Shown here piece after piece: positions 37,796-47,311 of a DNA stretch of 61,939 nt (position 1 is the first letter of the stretch; every line of letters begins with the position of its first letter). The DNA lies in assembly GCF_019655855.1 (NCBI RefSeq), contig NZ_BPFX01000013.1, forward strand, positions 1 through 61,939, given 5' to 3'. The stretch is from Pseudomonas paralcaligenes. Lineage in GTDB: Bacteria; Pseudomonadota; Gammaproteobacteria; Pseudomonadales; Pseudomonadaceae. A program made the translations under genes and the position numbers. The notes under the pieces are model-generated. The model was not told the origin of the DNA and made no database searches. It worked only from the letters and a program-made list of their open reading frames with translations.

Positions 37796-37879
37796 CTGGA
37801 TTCCCGCCTGCGCGGGAATGACGGGTGCCGGAAGAAACTCCACCTCTACCTCGTCATCCCCGCGCAGGCGGGGACCCAG
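37796..37879. repeat. Paired TCATTCCCGCG palindromes, single copy
   Basis: The arm at 37796-37825 (ctggattcccgcctgcgcgg...) and its inverse at 37852-37879 (cgtcatccccgcgcaggcgg...) form a pair like those in the 10448-11175 array, but the ~130-bp linker of that array is absent. The rest of the dctA-aceK gap (37590-38043) shows no gene; a GATAAT-like box at about 37963 could belong to the aceK promoter. Confidence 0.8.
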
Positions 37880-38043
37880 AAGAAGTCAGGGCACCAAACA
37901 TGTAACGGGGACATCGCCCTTTCACCAGCCATCAAGAGCGGGCATGGCCCTGGCGCGGTCGGATAATAACCCGATGGTCGTCTTTCCCTCGGCGCCGGCT
38001 GTGGATAAGCTCCCGGTTCCGCACATGCAGCAGAGGCTTTCCC

Positions 38044-39771
38044 ATGTCGCAGCAACGGCCTGCCGCCGATATCGCCCAGATGATCCTCGATGGCTTCGAT
38101 GACTATCGCGACCACTTCCGCGACATCACCAACGGCGCCCGCGCCCGCTTCGAGCAGGCCCAGTGGCAGGAAACCCAACGGGCCTCGGCCGCGCGCATCA
38201 GCCTCTACGAGGAAAAGGTGGCGGAAGTCACCGGCCGCCTGCGCCAGACCTTCAGCGACGAGCAACTGCTGGACATCGACCTGTGGCCGCTGGCCAAGAG
38301 CGCCTACATCGGCCTGATCGACCTGCGCAACGACGACGAGCTGGCCGAGACCTGGTACAACTCGATCTTCTGCGGCCTGTTCAGCCATGACCAGATCAGC
38401 GACGGCTGCATGTTCATCCACACCACCCGGCCCTCGCTGCGCGCCCACGAGCGCACGCCGCAGACGCGCAACTACCAGCCGCGCGGCGACCTCAACATGG
38501 CGCTGCGGCAGATATTCACCGACTACAGCTACCACGTGCCGTTCGAGGACCTGGAGCGCGACCTGGACAAGCTGGAGCAGCAGCTGCGCGCCAACCTGCC
38601 GGACTGGGTGTGCAAGGACCAGGACCTGACCATCGAGCTGTTCTCCTCGACCCTCTACCGCAACAAGGGCGCCTACCTGGTGGGGCGGATCTTCACCCCC
38701 GACGAGCAGTGGCCGCTGGTGTTCCCGCTGCTGCACCGCGAGGGCCAGGGCATCCAGATCGACGCCCTGATCACCGACGAGGCGGAAGTCTCGATCATCT
38801 TCTCCTTCACCCGTTCCTACTTCATGGTGCGGGTGGAGATCCCGGCGGAATTCATCGGCTTCCTCAAGCGCATCCTGCCGGGCAAGCACATCGCCGAGCT
38901 GTACACCTCGATCGGCTTCTACAAGCACGGCAAGTCGGAGTTCTACCGGTCGCTGATCAACCACCTGGCCAACACCGACGACAAGTTCGTCATGGCCCCC
39001 GGCGTGCGCGGCATGGTGATGAGCGTGTTCACCCTGCCGGGCTTCAATACCGTGTTCAAGATCATCAAGGACCGCTTCTCGCCGTCGAAGAACGTCGACC
39101 ACAACACCGTGATCGAGAAGTACCGTCTGGTGAAGAGCGTCGACCGGGTGGGGCGCATGGCCGATACCCAGGAGTTCTCCGACTTCCGCTTCCCGCTGGC
39201 CAAGTTCGACCCGGAATGCCTGGCCGAGCTGCTGGAAGTGGCGCCGTCCACCGTGGAGATCGAGAACGGCGGCACCGTGCTGATCCGCCACTGCTGGACC
39301 GAGCGCCGCATGACCCCGCTGAACATCTACCTGGAGCACGCCAACGAGGCCCAGGTGCGCGAGGCCCTGGAGGACTACGGCCTGGCCATCAAGCAGCTGG
39401 CCGCGGCCAACATCTTCCCCGGCGACATGCTGCTGAAGAACTTCGGCGTCACCCGCCACGGCCGGGTGGTGTTCTACGACTACGACGAGATCAGCTACCT
39501 GACCGAGGTGAACTTCCGCCGTATCCCGCCGCCACGCTACCCGGAGGACGAGATGTCCGGCGAGCCCTGGTACTCGGTGGGGCCGAACGACGTGTTCCCG
39601 GAGGAATTCCCGCGCTTCCTGTTCGTCGACCTCGGCCAGCGCCGCCTCTTCAACCAGCTGCACGGCGACCTGTTCACCGCCGAGTACTGGCAGAGCCTGC
39701 AGGAGGCGATACGCGCCGGCAAGGTGATCGACGTGTTCCCCTATCGGCGCAAGGCGGACCTGATCGTGTAG
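38044..39771 (+). CDS. aceK: Isocitrate dehydrogenase kinase/phosphatase AceK
   Basis: Length is 575 residues, the normal AceK length. It matches throughout: [68 protein letters not shown] (P-loop-like ATP site and kinase lysine), [26 protein letters not shown] (DYDE metal site) and [18 protein letters not shown]. It phosphorylates and dephosphorylates isocitrate dehydrogenase to divert carbon to the glyoxylate shunt during growth on acetate or fatty acids. It stands alone, with no aceA or aceB nearby. Confidence 0.97.
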   Translation: MSQQRPAADIAQMILDGFDDYRDHFRDITNGARARFEQAQWQETQRASAARISLYEEKVAEVTGRLRQTFSDEQLLDIDLWPLAKSAYIGLIDLRNDDELAETWYNSIFCGLFSHDQISDGCMFIHTTRPSLRAHERTPQTRNYQPRGDLNMALRQIFTDYSYHVPFEDLERDLDKLEQQLRANLPDWVCKDQDLTIELFSSTLYRNKGAYLVGRIFTPDEQWPLVFPLLHREGQGIQIDALITDEAEVSIIFSFTRSYFMVRVEIPAEFIGFLKRILPGKHIAELYTSIGFYKHGKSEFYRSLINHLANTDDKFVMAPGVRGMVMSVFTLPGFNTVFKIIKDRFSPSKNVDHNTVIEKYRLVKSVDRVGRMADTQEFSDFRFPLAKFDPECLAELLEVAPSTVEIENGGTVLIRHCWTERRMTPLNIYLEHANEAQVREALEDYGLAIKQLAAANIFPGDMLLKNFGVTRHGRVVFYDYDEISYLTEVNFRRIPPPRYPEDEMSGEPWYSVGPNDVFPEEFPRFLFVDLGQRRLFNQLHGDLFTAEYWQSLQEAIRAGKVIDVFPYRRKADLIV

Positions 39772-39890
39772 CAGCGGGGGCGTTCGCCACGGGGAGGGCG
39801 AATACTGGCCTTGTGCCGTTTCGCTTCGGGTGCTAGACCGAATAGGACAAGGTCAGGACATTTCCTCCCATTGCCCAAGGATGGTCGCCC

Positions 39891-41456
39891 ATGCGCCAGA
39901 ATCTTCCCGTGACCCAGCGCGAACGCACCTTCACCGCTGCCGAGCGCCTGATTTCCACCACCGATCTGCACAGCAAGATCACCTACGTCAACGATGCCTT
40001 CGTGGCCATCAGCGGCTTCAGTCGCGAGGAGCTGATCGGACAGCCGCACAACCTGGTCCGCCACCCGGACATGCCGCCGGGCGTGTTCGCCCACATGTGG
40101 GAGACGATCAAGCAGGGCAAGCCCTGGATGGGCATCGTCAAGAACCGCTGCAAGAACGGCGACTACTACTGGGTGAGCGCCTACGTCACGCCGGTCTACG
40201 AGAACGGCAAGATGATCGGCTACGAGTCGGTGCGCTCGGTGCCGAGCGAGGAGCAGAAGCGTCGCGCCGACGCGCTCTACGCCCGGTTGCGGGCGGGCAA
40301 GCCGCCGGTGTCGCGGTTGCAGTACTGGACCCACGACATCCTCCGCTCCTGGCCGCTGATGGTCGCCGCGCTGGCGATCCTGGCGGGCCACTGGCTGCTG
40401 CCCCAGCTCTGGTTCCCCGTGTTCATCGTCGCGGTGATGTTCGCCCTCGGTTCCTACCAGCTGTACAGCAAGCGCCAGCTGATCCGTAAGACACTGGCCG
40501 AGCACCCGAGGGCCTTCACCAGCGCGCTGGTGGCACTGACCTACACCGACAACCGCGGTGCCCAGGCCCTGTTGGACATGGCCATGATCAGCGAGGAAGC
40601 GCGCCTGCAGACCGCGCTGACCCGCCTGGAGGACGCCGGTGAGAACGTGCGCCAGCGCGCCGCCCAGTCCGCCGAGCTGTCGCGTTCCGGCGCCGCCCTG
40701 CTGGAGCAGCAGCGCAGCGAGACGGATCAGTCCGCCACCGCCATCAACCAGATGACGGCGACCATCCAGGAAGTCGCGCACAACGTGCAGAACACCACCC
40801 ATGCCGCGGAAGAGGCGGACCGCCTGGCGCTGCAGGGCCGCGACCTGGCCGGTGGCAGCCTGCAGGCCATGCAGCAGATGGTGGGCGCGGTGCAGGAAAT
40901 CGGCGTGGCGGTGAACGAGCTGGCCGAGTCCACCCAGTCCATCGGTAGCGTGGCCGACGTGATCACCTCCATCGCCGAGCAGACCAACCTGCTGGCGCTG
41001 AACGCGGCCATCGAGGCGGCGCGGGCCGGCGAGCAGGGCAGGGGTTTCGCTGTGGTGGCCGACGAGGTGCGCGCGCTGGCCGGGCGCACCCGCGAATCCA
41101 CCGAGCAGATCCACCAGATCATCTCCTCCCTGCGCAGCGGCGCGGACAAGGCGGTGAACACCGCCAGCCGCGGTACGGAGATTTCCCGCGACAGCGTGCG
41201 CAGCGTCGAGGCGGTGCGCGAGGCGCTGGACGGCATCACCCAGGCGGTGGCGCGCATCGCCGGGATGAGCCAGCAGATGGCCGCGGCCTCCGAGCAGCAG
41301 GCGCACGTGGCCGAGGACATCAGCCAGCAGATCACCCGCATCGCCCAGCTCTCCGACCACAGCGCCATCCAGGCCCAGCAGGGCGCCGGCATCAGTCAGG
41401 AGCTGGAACAGATGGCCGAGTACCTGCACAGCCTGGCCGAGCGCTTCAACCGCTGA
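39891..41456 (+). CDS. aer: Aer-type PAS-containing methyl-accepting chemotaxis protein (aerotaxis receptor)
   Basis: Length is 521 residues. An N-terminal PAS domain (about 20-130; [57 protein letters not shown]) resembles the FAD-binding PAS of Aer. A hydrophobic hairpin follows at about 150-195 ([28 protein letters not shown]). The C-terminal signalling hairpin has the conserved [20 protein letters not shown] tip and [15 protein letters not shown]. There is no periplasmic domain, as in Aer. It should sense internal redox or oxygen state and signal to CheA/CheW. Confidence 0.93.
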   Translation: MRQNLPVTQRERTFTAAERLISTTDLHSKITYVNDAFVAISGFSREELIGQPHNLVRHPDMPPGVFAHMWETIKQGKPWMGIVKNRCKNGDYYWVSAYVTPVYENGKMIGYESVRSVPSEEQKRRADALYARLRAGKPPVSRLQYWTHDILRSWPLMVAALAILAGHWLLPQLWFPVFIVAVMFALGSYQLYSKRQLIRKTLAEHPRAFTSALVALTYTDNRGAQALLDMAMISEEARLQTALTRLEDAGENVRQRAAQSAELSRSGAALLEQQRSETDQSATAINQMTATIQEVAHNVQNTTHAAEEADRLALQGRDLAGGSLQAMQQMVGAVQEIGVAVNELAESTQSIGSVADVITSIAEQTNLLALNAAIEAARAGEQGRGFAVVADEVRALAGRTRESTEQIHQIISSLRSGADKAVNTASRGTEISRDSVRSVEAVREALDGITQAVARIAGMSQQMAAASEQQAHVAEDISQQITRIAQLSDHSAIQAQQGAGISQELEQMAEYLHSLAERFNR

Positions 41457-41508
41457 AGTCGGTGATCCCGGCCGCCTGTGGCACACTGCGCGGCCGGAGG
41501 AACCCACC

Positions 41509-42087
41509 ATGTCCCGAGCGCGTTGCGAGCGCTGCACACGTCCCCTGAACCACTGTCTCTGCCACCTGATCCCGCGCTTGCCGAGTCGCACGCGGGTGCT
41601 GATCCTGCAGCACCCGGACGAGGCGGGGCATGCGCTGAACACCGCGCGCCTGGCCGCCCTCGGGCTGGAGAGCGCCGAGCTGCGGGTGGGCGAGCGCTTC
41701 GACCTGGAACCGGATCCTGCGTACCGCGCCTGCCTGCTGTTCCCCGGCGAGACGGCACAGGCACTGCCAGTGGCGGAGGATGGCCGCCCGCTGCTGCTGG
41801 TCGTCCCGGACGGCACCTGGCGCAAGGCGCGCAAGCTGCTCCACCTCAATCCGCAGTTGGCCGGGCTGCCGCGGGTGTGCCTGCCCGCCGGCATGCGTTC
41901 GCGCTACCGCCTGCGCAAGGCGCCTGCCGAAGGCGCGCTGGCGACCGTCGAGGCCATCGTCGCGGCGCTGGAGCTGCAGGAGGCGCCGAAACGCTTCGAC
42001 GCGCTGCTGCGGCCTTTCGAGGCGCTCATCGATGGGCAGATCGCGGCGATGGGCGAGGACACCTATCGGCGCAACCACGGCGGCTGA
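41509..42087 (+). CDS. DTW-domain tRNA-uridine aminocarboxypropyltransferase
   Basis: Length is 192 residues. The N-terminal Cys cluster CERCTRPLNHCLC probably binds zinc, followed by TRVLILQHPDEAGHALNTARLA and VVPDGTWRKARKLLHLNP, the DTW motif region (here DGTW), then LRKAPAEGALATVEAIVAAL. DTW proteins of this type transfer the aminocarboxypropyl group of S-adenosylmethionine to a tRNA uridine (acp3U). It starts 52 bases after the Aer gene and may be cotranscribed with it. Specificity among DTW subfamilies is inferred. Confidence 0.88.
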   Translation: MSRARCERCTRPLNHCLCHLIPRLPSRTRVLILQHPDEAGHALNTARLAALGLESAELRVGERFDLEPDPAYRACLLFPGETAQALPVAEDGRPLLLVVPDGTWRKARKLLHLNPQLAGLPRVCLPAGMRSRYRLRKAPAEGALATVEAIVAALELQEAPKRFDALLRPFEALIDGQIAAMGEDTYRRNHGG

Positions 42088-42091
42088 GCCG

Positions 42092-42430
42092 TCAGCCGGC
42101 GATCAGCACGCTGTCGAAGCGGATGCTCCGCGCGCCGAGCCGCAGCAGGCTGTCGGCGAACAGGTCGCTTTGGGTGCCGTGGCAGTCCCAGGCGACTTCC
42201 CAGTCCTCGCGCCGGCGCCAGTTCAGGTAGCCGAGCAGGTGGCCGTCGTCGCGGCTGTGCAGTTCCGCGCCCAGGTAGCCGCTGTCCTCGGCGAACAACT
42301 GGCGCAACTGCTGCAGGTAGTCTTCCAGGTGCCGGGTGATCGCCGCCCGGCCGGTATCTCCCACGCGAATGTCGATCAACAGGGCGAAGCGGTTCCGGCC
42401 GATATCTTCCTTGGATGTGCAGATGAGCAT
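42092..42430 (-). CDS. SoxR-regulated ABM-type monooxygenase-like protein
   Basis: Length is 112 residues, an alpha-beta dimeric-barrel protein of the antibiotic biosynthesis monooxygenase type ([56 protein letters not shown]). It is divergent from soxR with a sox box in its promoter. Pseudomonas aeruginosa has the same arrangement, where the monooxygenase-like gene beside soxR is a SoxR target induced by redox-active compounds such as phenazines. The substrate is unknown. Confidence 0.85.
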   Translation of the reverse strand: MLICTSKEDIGRNRFALLIDIRVGDTGRAAITRHLEDYLQQLRQLFAEDSGYLGAELHSRDDGHLLGYLNWRRREDWEVAWDCHGTQSDLFADSLLRLGARSIRFDSVLIAG

Positions 42431-42468
42431 GGCGTTGGCTTCCTGATCTTGAATTCGAACACCGGGCG

Positions 42469-42499
42469 AGGGTAAAACCTCAACTTAAGTTGAGGTCAA
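42469..42499 (-). promoter_or_regulatory. SoxR-controlled promoter with perfect sox box
   Basis: CCTCAACTTAAGTTGAGG (42478-42495) is a perfect 18-base palindrome matching the SoxR operator type. On the minus strand it fills the spacer between TTGACC (-35, 42499-42494) and TACCCT (-10, 42474-42469). The spacer is 19 bases, the overlong spacing that MerR-family activators such as SoxR correct by DNA distortion. Confidence 0.9.
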
Positions 42500-42504
42500 T
42501 ACCC

Positions 42505-42960
42505 ATGAACAAGCACCCGCAATCCCCGCGTGACCTGAGCGTCGGCGAACTGGCCAGCCGCAGCGGCGTGGCGGTCTCGGCCCTGCATTTCTACGAGGCC
42601 AAGGGGCTGATCGGCAGCCGCCGCAGCGCCGGCAACCAGCGCCGCTACCCGCGCGAGACCCTGCGCCGGGTGGCGGTGATCAAAGTGGCGCAGCGCGTGG
42701 GCATCCCCCTGGCCGAGATCGCCGCGGCGCTGGGCACCCTGCCCCAGGGACGCACCCTGACGGCGGCGGACTGGGCGGCCCTGTCGGCGCGCTGGCGCGA
42801 GGATCTGGACCAGCGCATCGCCAAGCTGGAGATGCTGCGCAACCAGCTGGACGGCTGCATCGGTTGCGGCTGCCTGTCGCTGGAGGATTGCCCGCTGCGC
42901 AACCCCGGCGACCAGTTGGCGGAGCAGGGGCCGGGGGCGCATTGGATGGATGGGGACTGA
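42505..42960 (+). CDS. soxR: Redox-sensitive transcriptional activator SoxR
   Basis: Length is 151 residues from ATG 42505; an upstream TTG in frame lies inside the sox box and is rejected. The N-terminal MerR-type winged helix reads [24 protein letters not shown], and a dimerisation helix follows. The [2Fe-2S] motif is [12 protein letters not shown], with four cysteines. Oxidation of the cluster turns on transcription from the adjacent sox-box promoter. In pseudomonads SoxR responds mainly to redox-active small molecules and not through SoxS. Confidence 0.96.
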   Translation: MNKHPQSPRDLSVGELASRSGVAVSALHFYEAKGLIGSRRSAGNQRRYPRETLRRVAVIKVAQRVGIPLAEIAAALGTLPQGRTLTAADWAALSARWREDLDQRIAKLEMLRNQLDGCIGCGCLSLEDCPLRNPGDQLAEQGPGAHWMDGD

Positions 42961-43123
42961 GAGTTGCGCTGCGTTCGCGGTTTCTGCGCCAGCGCTCAGG
43001 AACGAAACGGGGAATTACGTAAGCTATGGGGCTTGCAGCCATCACGGCAGGCTGGAGAAAGCCTGATGGTTCATTCAAGCCGGCACCGTTTCCCGGTGCG
43101 GCCCGACAGAGGCGCCAGGTAGA

Positions 43124-43573
43124 GTGAAACCGAGCACGCGGCAGTTGCTGGAGCGTTACGACGAGCCTGGATCGTACGAATTCCACAGCGCATTCGATTA
43201 CCCGGACATGGAGGCGAGGGCCAACGAGGTGGCCCGGAGGCTGGAGGCCAACGGCAACCGGCTCACGTTCGAAGGCGCGATCTACAACCAGGACGCCAGC
43301 TTCAGCATTGCCATCCTGCTGCACGACTACGAGCGGACCGAAGACCGGCTGACCCGCTGCCCCACCATTCGCTTCAGCAATTTCGGCAACCTCGTTTCGC
43401 TTACCTGGAGTGAGCTGCTGCCCGGCTCCGACCTGGAAAGAACCGTTCAGGAACTGGAGGCGTGCGGTTTCACCTTCATTCCCGAGGCTGAGCTGAGTGG
43501 CGCATACGATGGCGTGATGCCCGACAGGAAGCTGTTCGATAGCTGGTGGACGCGGTATTTCGATTGGATATAG
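43124..43573 (+). CDS. Uncharacterised protein, 149 aa
   Basis: It starts at GTG 43124, with AGGTAGA just upstream. The product is soluble and acidic, with a pattern of alternating strands and helices (YEFHSAFDYPDMEARANEVARRLEANGNRLTFEGAIY) and a Trp-rich end (LFDSWWTRYFDWI). I do not recognise the family. The MEARANEVARRLEANG helix loosely recalls RraB-like proteins, but this is too weak for a call. It is the first of several small unknown genes on the plus strand. Confidence 0.6.
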   Translation: MKPSTRQLLERYDEPGSYEFHSAFDYPDMEARANEVARRLEANGNRLTFEGAIYNQDASFSIAILLHDYERTEDRLTRCPTIRFSNFGNLVSLTWSELLPGSDLERTVQELEACGFTFIPEAELSGAYDGVMPDRKLFDSWWTRYFDWI

Positions 43574-43619
43574 GGCACGTGGCCGTGCCGGCTTACTTAT
43601 GACCTCAAAGGAATGGCAG

Positions 43620-44180
43620 ATGAAACCCGACAGAATCTATTTCAAGGACAACCCCTGGCCCGAAGGGCACCCGATCAAGGCGTTCGTCTGGTCGGCGAGG
43701 GAGGTCGATGGAGACGTATGGTTCGACTTCCATCTGGAGTCGGCCAACTACTACGCCGAACGCGAAATAGAAGATGACGAAGAGGTGGACTATCCGTCCG
43801 ACTGGGTGGCGCCCATCGTGTGGGGCAACTACCACGCGTGCACCCTGTCTTCGAACAACTGGCACGAAGGTGGATTCCGGGTCTGCACCAGGGCGGACTA
43901 CACCCCCGAGCTGCTGGACGGCCTCGAACTGATCGTGGACCCGGACCCCGACGCCATCGAGGACTTCGACGACCTGGCGTTCCACATCTACCTGCTCGGC
44001 CACGATGCGGTCGCCCGGCACCGGATCAGGTTCGAGCGCATCGGCGACTCCCTGGGGTTCAGGATCGTCTGGAGCGGTATGATCGCCCAGGCCTACGTTG
44101 GCGATTACGAGTTCAAGCACGAATTCTCCGCCGTGATCTCCAGCGCGGAGTTTCCCCGGCTTCCGGGCCAGAATGAATAG
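43620..44180 (+). CDS. Uncharacterised acidic protein, 186 aa
   Basis: ATG 43620 is chosen because AAAGGA lies at good spacing upstream; ATG 43599 is possible but has no ribosome site. The protein is strongly acidic (EIEDDEEVDYPSD, VDPDPDAIEDFDDL) and rich in aromatic residues (DNPWPEGHPIKAFVWSAREVDGDVWFDFHL), with no signal peptide or membrane helix. I do not recognise the family. Small, acidic, solitary genes like this are common among immunity proteins, but no partner toxin is present. Confidence 0.65.
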   Translation: MKPDRIYFKDNPWPEGHPIKAFVWSAREVDGDVWFDFHLESANYYAEREIEDDEEVDYPSDWVAPIVWGNYHACTLSSNNWHEGGFRVCTRADYTPELLDGLELIVDPDPDAIEDFDDLAFHIYLLGHDAVARHRIRFERIGDSLGFRIVWSGMIAQAYVGDYEFKHEFSAVISSAEFPRLPGQNE

Positions 44181-44214
44181 AACAGGCGCCTGCTCTGTTG
44201 CACCGAGCATGCGT

Positions 44215-44284
44215 TGTGGGAGCGGACTTGTCCGCGAATGGGAAGCATCGCGGCCAATCGGAATGCCGCCCAGCCGCTCCCACA
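44215..44284. repeat. REP-like palindrome (TGTGGGAGCGG type)
   Basis: Outer arms TGTGGGAGCGG (44215-44225) and CCGCTCCCACA (44274-44284) flank a partly self-complementary core. It is related to the element at 22583-22654. Confidence 0.8.
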
Positions 44285-44330
44285 AAGGCCTGGTCTGTTC
44301 GCCACAGCCGACTCAGGCATAGCCAAGGAA

Positions 44331-44366
44331 AAACGCCGTGATCCAGCAGGGAATCGCGGCGTTTCT
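44331..44366 (+). terminator. Intrinsic terminator-like hairpin
   Basis: AAACGCCGTGAT and ATCGCGGCGTTT pair around an 8-10 base loop and are followed by CTCTT. The A-run on the left means it could work in both directions. It lies 150 bases after the stop of the acidic unknown gene. Confidence 0.6.
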
Positions 44367-44423
44367 CTTAACTGACAGGCATTAGTACATAGCCTTCTTT
44401 CCCCCGCTCGTTCAGGACATCCT

Positions 44424-44735
44424 ATGGGCCATGAGCTGTATCTCCATCTGGAAAAGCCCTGCGCCGACAGCCTTGAGGAGGCCATCGCGCCGGTCCTGGG
44501 GCCGGACGAGTTCCTTGTCGAATCATCGCTGCGGGTCGAATCCCCGGAGCGGGTCGCCGTCGCCACCCGAGAGACGATCGACAGCCAGTGGCCGCACTGC
44601 TGCGACCTGCTGCTCGAGACGCCCACCCGTATCTACGCCTTGGCGCATAACCATGCCGGTGTGCAGATCATCCGCCGCTTTACCGACCATCTGCTCGCGT
44701 CCGGGCTGAAGGTGGAGATCGACGATGACGTATGA
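44424..44735 (+). CDS. Uncharacterised protein, 103 aa
   Basis: The product begins MGHELYLHLEKPCADSLEEAIAPVL and has a compact alpha-beta pattern with two adjacent cysteines (WPHCCDLLLETPTRIYALAHN). It has no signal peptide and no known motif that I recognise. The ribosome site is weak. It is followed 12 bases later by a small membrane protein, so the two may be cotranscribed. Confidence 0.6.
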   Translation: MGHELYLHLEKPCADSLEEAIAPVLGPDEFLVESSLRVESPERVAVATRETIDSQWPHCCDLLLETPTRIYALAHNHAGVQIIRRFTDHLLASGLKVEIDDDV

Positions 44736-44747
44736 AGTCCAGCCCGT

Positions 44748-45251
44748 ATGAGGCCTGTGCTCGCGTTCCTCGTGGCAGCGCTTGTACCGGCCTGCCTGAT
44801 GACACTCTGGTATCTGTATGGCCAGTTCACCACCTTCTCGCCGGGTGACCCCTATATCTGGATCAATACCCAGAAGTTCTTCATTTTCTGCTGGCTGATT
44901 TCTCTGGGCTCCGTCTTTCTGCTGGGCGTTCCCGCCTACCTGCTCTTGCGTTGGCGCAAGCTGGTCCGGTGGTGGTCCTGTATCGCGGGCGGCTTCGTCA
45001 TGGGGGCTCTGCCTGTCGCGATCGGGACGTGGCCATTGCGTTATTCGGAGTTCAGGACAAGCTCCAGTTTCAACGGTGTCTGGAACCTGATAGACGGTGT
45101 GCCAACGGCAGCCGGTTGGTTGCGTTACGCCGAGGGAGTTTGCTTCTTCGGTATTCTTGGTGCCGTGAGTGGCCTGAGTTTCTGGCTGATGTTGCGAGCC
45201 CTCGGCTCCGGCCACTCTGCCAGAACAACGCCGCTTCGAGATTCGGCCTGA
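44748..45251 (+). CDS. Uncharacterised membrane protein, 167 aa
   Basis: Four hydrophobic segments are visible: PVLAFLVAALVPACLMTLWY, FFIFCWLISLGSVFLLGVPA, VRWWSCIAGGFVMGALPVAI and EGVCFFGILGAVSGLSFWLM. A polar loop lies between the third and fourth. I do not recognise the family. It lies between a small soluble unknown and a DUF4328 membrane protein on the same strand. Confidence 0.65.
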   Translation: MRPVLAFLVAALVPACLMTLWYLYGQFTTFSPGDPYIWINTQKFFIFCWLISLGSVFLLGVPAYLLLRWRKLVRWWSCIAGGFVMGALPVAIGTWPLRYSEFRTSSSFNGVWNLIDGVPTAAGWLRYAEGVCFFGILGAVSGLSFWLMLRALGSGHSARTTPLRDSA

Positions 45252-45274
45252 CTCACGTTCAAGGAGAAGAACAG

Positions 45275-45943
45275 ATGCCTCTCGCCAGGAATGGCTTCAT
45301 CGACCCCACCACCCTGACGCAATGGGTCAAGCGCCTCATCTATGTCCAGATGCTTGTCGCGGTCATTTCCATCGTTTCCGGCAACATGGAATACCAGTTG
45401 CTGCAGGACTACGAGAACGGCGTGTACAGCTCGCAGGAACAGGCGGTGGCGGATGGCGAGGCGAACGACAGGCGGCAGCAGATCATCGCGATCCTCTACA
45501 TGATCCTGTTCGTGATTTCCGGGGTGCTGATCCTCAAGTGGATCCATCGGGCCAACTACAACGCCCGGCAGCTTGGCGCCAGCGCCATGAAGTTCACGCC
45601 GGGGTGGTCGGTCGGCTGGTTCTTCGTCCCCATTTTCTCGCTGTGGAAGCCCTACCAGGCCATGGCGGAAATCTGGAGGGCCAGCGACAGCCCCGAAGAC
45701 CCGAGCCAGGCCGGGCAGAACCCGATCCTGGCGTGGTGGTGGGGTGCCTGGCTGGCGAACGGCTTCATCAGCCAGGCGGCCATGCGCCTGACGCTCTCGG
45801 CGGAGGAAATCCCCGCGCTGAAGAACGCCAACCTGGTGTATCAGGCCTCGGACGTGACCTATCTGGTGCTGGCCGTCGTGACCCTGATGCTGGTGAACTC
45901 GATAGACCAGGCCCAGACCGAGCAGGTCCTGGCCCGGGCCTAA
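45275..45943 (+). CDS. DUF4328 domain membrane protein
   Basis: Length is 222 residues from ATG 45275 (AAGGAGAAG site). It has helices at about 20-40, 72-90, 113-135, 160-175 and 193-212, and the DUF4328 signature RANYNARQLGASAMKFTPGWSVGWFFVPIFSLWKPYQAMAEIWRAS. The function is unknown. Its stop overlaps the stop of the convergent lapC gene by four bases. Confidence 0.85.
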   Translation: MPLARNGFIDPTTLTQWVKRLIYVQMLVAVISIVSGNMEYQLLQDYENGVYSSQEQAVADGEANDRRQQIIAILYMILFVISGVLILKWIHRANYNARQLGASAMKFTPGWSVGWFFVPIFSLWKPYQAMAEIWRASDSPEDPSQAGQNPILAWWWGAWLANGFISQAAMRLTLSAEEIPALKNANLVYQASDVTYLVLAVVTLMLVNSIDQAQTEQVLARA

Positions 45944-47298
45944 CGTTCGCGCATGGCCTCGGCGCGGGCCTTCAGCACTGGCTTGAGCAGGTAGTCGAGC
46001 ACGCTCTTCTCGCCGGTGACGATGTCCACCGTGGCGACCATGCCGGGGATGATCAGCAGCGGGTGCTCGTCGCTGCCCAGGTGGCTCCGGTCGGTACGCA
46101 CCTGGATCAGGTAGAAGCTGTTGCCGTCCTGGTCGGTGATGGTGTCGGCGCCGATCAGTTCGAGCCTGGCCTTGAGCCCGCCGTAGATGGTGTAGTCGTA
46201 GGCGGTGAACTTGACCATGGCCTTCTGGCCCGGATGGAGGAAGGCCACGTCCTGCGGGCGGATGCGCGCCTCGATCAGCAGGTTGTCCTCCAGCGGCACC
46301 ACTTCCACCATGGGGTCGCCGGGCTGCACCACGCCGCCGATGGTGTTGACCTTGAGCTGCTTGATCACACCGTGCACCGGCGAGCTGACGGTGGTGCGGC
46401 TGACCCGGTCCTCGATGGCCATGCTGGTCGAGGTGATCTTCTTCAGCTCGGTGCGTACCTCGTTGAGTTCCTTCAGCGCCTCGGTGCGAAAGGCCAGGGT
46501 CGACTCCTCGAGCTTGCTCCTGATCTCCTGCATGGCGGCCTCGGCGCGGGGGATGGCCAGGTTGGTGGCGTCCAGCGAGCCGCGCATCTCCACCGCGCTG
46601 CGGCGCAGGCGGAGGATCTCCACCTCGGAGATCGCCCCTGCGGCCACCAGCGGCTGGGACATGTTCAGCTCCTGCTGGACCAGGCCCAGGCTGGAACGGT
46701 ACTGCTGGGCCTTGGCGCGGAATTCCGCCAGTTCCTGGGTCTTCTGCCGCAACTGTTCCCTGAGGGTGTTCTGCTCGCTGTCCAGCCGCTGCTGGCGCGA
46801 GCGGTACAGCGCCATTTCGTCTTCGACCAGCTGCGGCGCCTGCCGGGTCAGCTCCTCCGACAGGGCCAGCGGCCGGCCCTCGGCCTCGGCGCCGAGGCGT
46901 TCGACCCTGGCCTGCAGGGCCAGGCGGTCCGCCTCGGTCTCGCCCTTGTTGGAGATGAAGCGGGTGGCGTCGAGGCGCAGCAGCACGTCGCCCTTGTTCA
47001 CCACCTGGCCCTCGCGGACGAAGATTTCGGTGACGATGCCTCCCTCCAGGTTCTGGATGACCTGCACCTTGCTGGAGGGAATGGCCTTGCCTTCGCCCGT
47101 GGTGACTTCCTCCAGCACCGCCAGCCTGGCCCAGACCAGAGCCGCCAGCAGGCAGCCGCCGACCGCCCACAGGGTGGCGCGGGCCAGCCAGGGGGAGTCT
47201 TCCAGCACGGCGCCGTCCACCTCGGGCATGAACTCGGTGTCCTGCCTGTGCTGGCGCAGGCCGCCGAAGTAGTCGCGCAGGGATTGGGTCAGTTCCAT
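45940..47298 (-). CDS. lapC: Type I secretion membrane-fusion protein, HlyD/LapC family
   Basis: Length is 452 residues. A short cytoplasmic N terminus is followed by one membrane helix (WAVGGCLLAALVWARLAVL). Then come a lipoyl-like segment (IQNLEGGIVTEIFVREGQVV), a long coiled coil (about 115-290) and a beta-barrel with SSPVHGVIKQLKVNTIGGVV, GMVATVDIVTGEKSVLDYLL and LKPV near the end. It bridges the inner-membrane ATPase and the outer-membrane channel for one-step export. It is the last gene of lapE-lapB-lapC, with 13 bases to lapB, and its expected substrate is the divergent giant adhesin. Confidence 0.94.
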   Translation of the reverse strand: MELTQSLRDYFGGLRQHRQDTEFMPEVDGAVLEDSPWLARATLWAVGGCLLAALVWARLAVLEEVTTGEGKAIPSSKVQVIQNLEGGIVTEIFVREGQVVNKGDVLLRLDATRFISNKGETEADRLALQARVERLGAEAEGRPLALSEELTRQAPQLVEDEMALYRSRQQRLDSEQNTLREQLRQKTQELAEFRAKAQQYRSSLGLVQQELNMSQPLVAAGAISEVEILRLRRSAVEMRGSLDATNLAIPRAEAAMQEIRSKLEESTLAFRTEALKELNEVRTELKKITSTSMAIEDRVSRTTVSSPVHGVIKQLKVNTIGGVVQPGDPMVEVVPLEDNLLIEARIRPQDVAFLHPGQKAMVKFTAYDYTIYGGLKARLELIGADTITDQDGNSFYLIQVRTDRSHLGSDEHPLLIIPGMVATVDIVTGEKSVLDYLLKPVLKARAEAMRER

Positions 47299-47311
47299 GG
47301 TCGCCTCTCCG

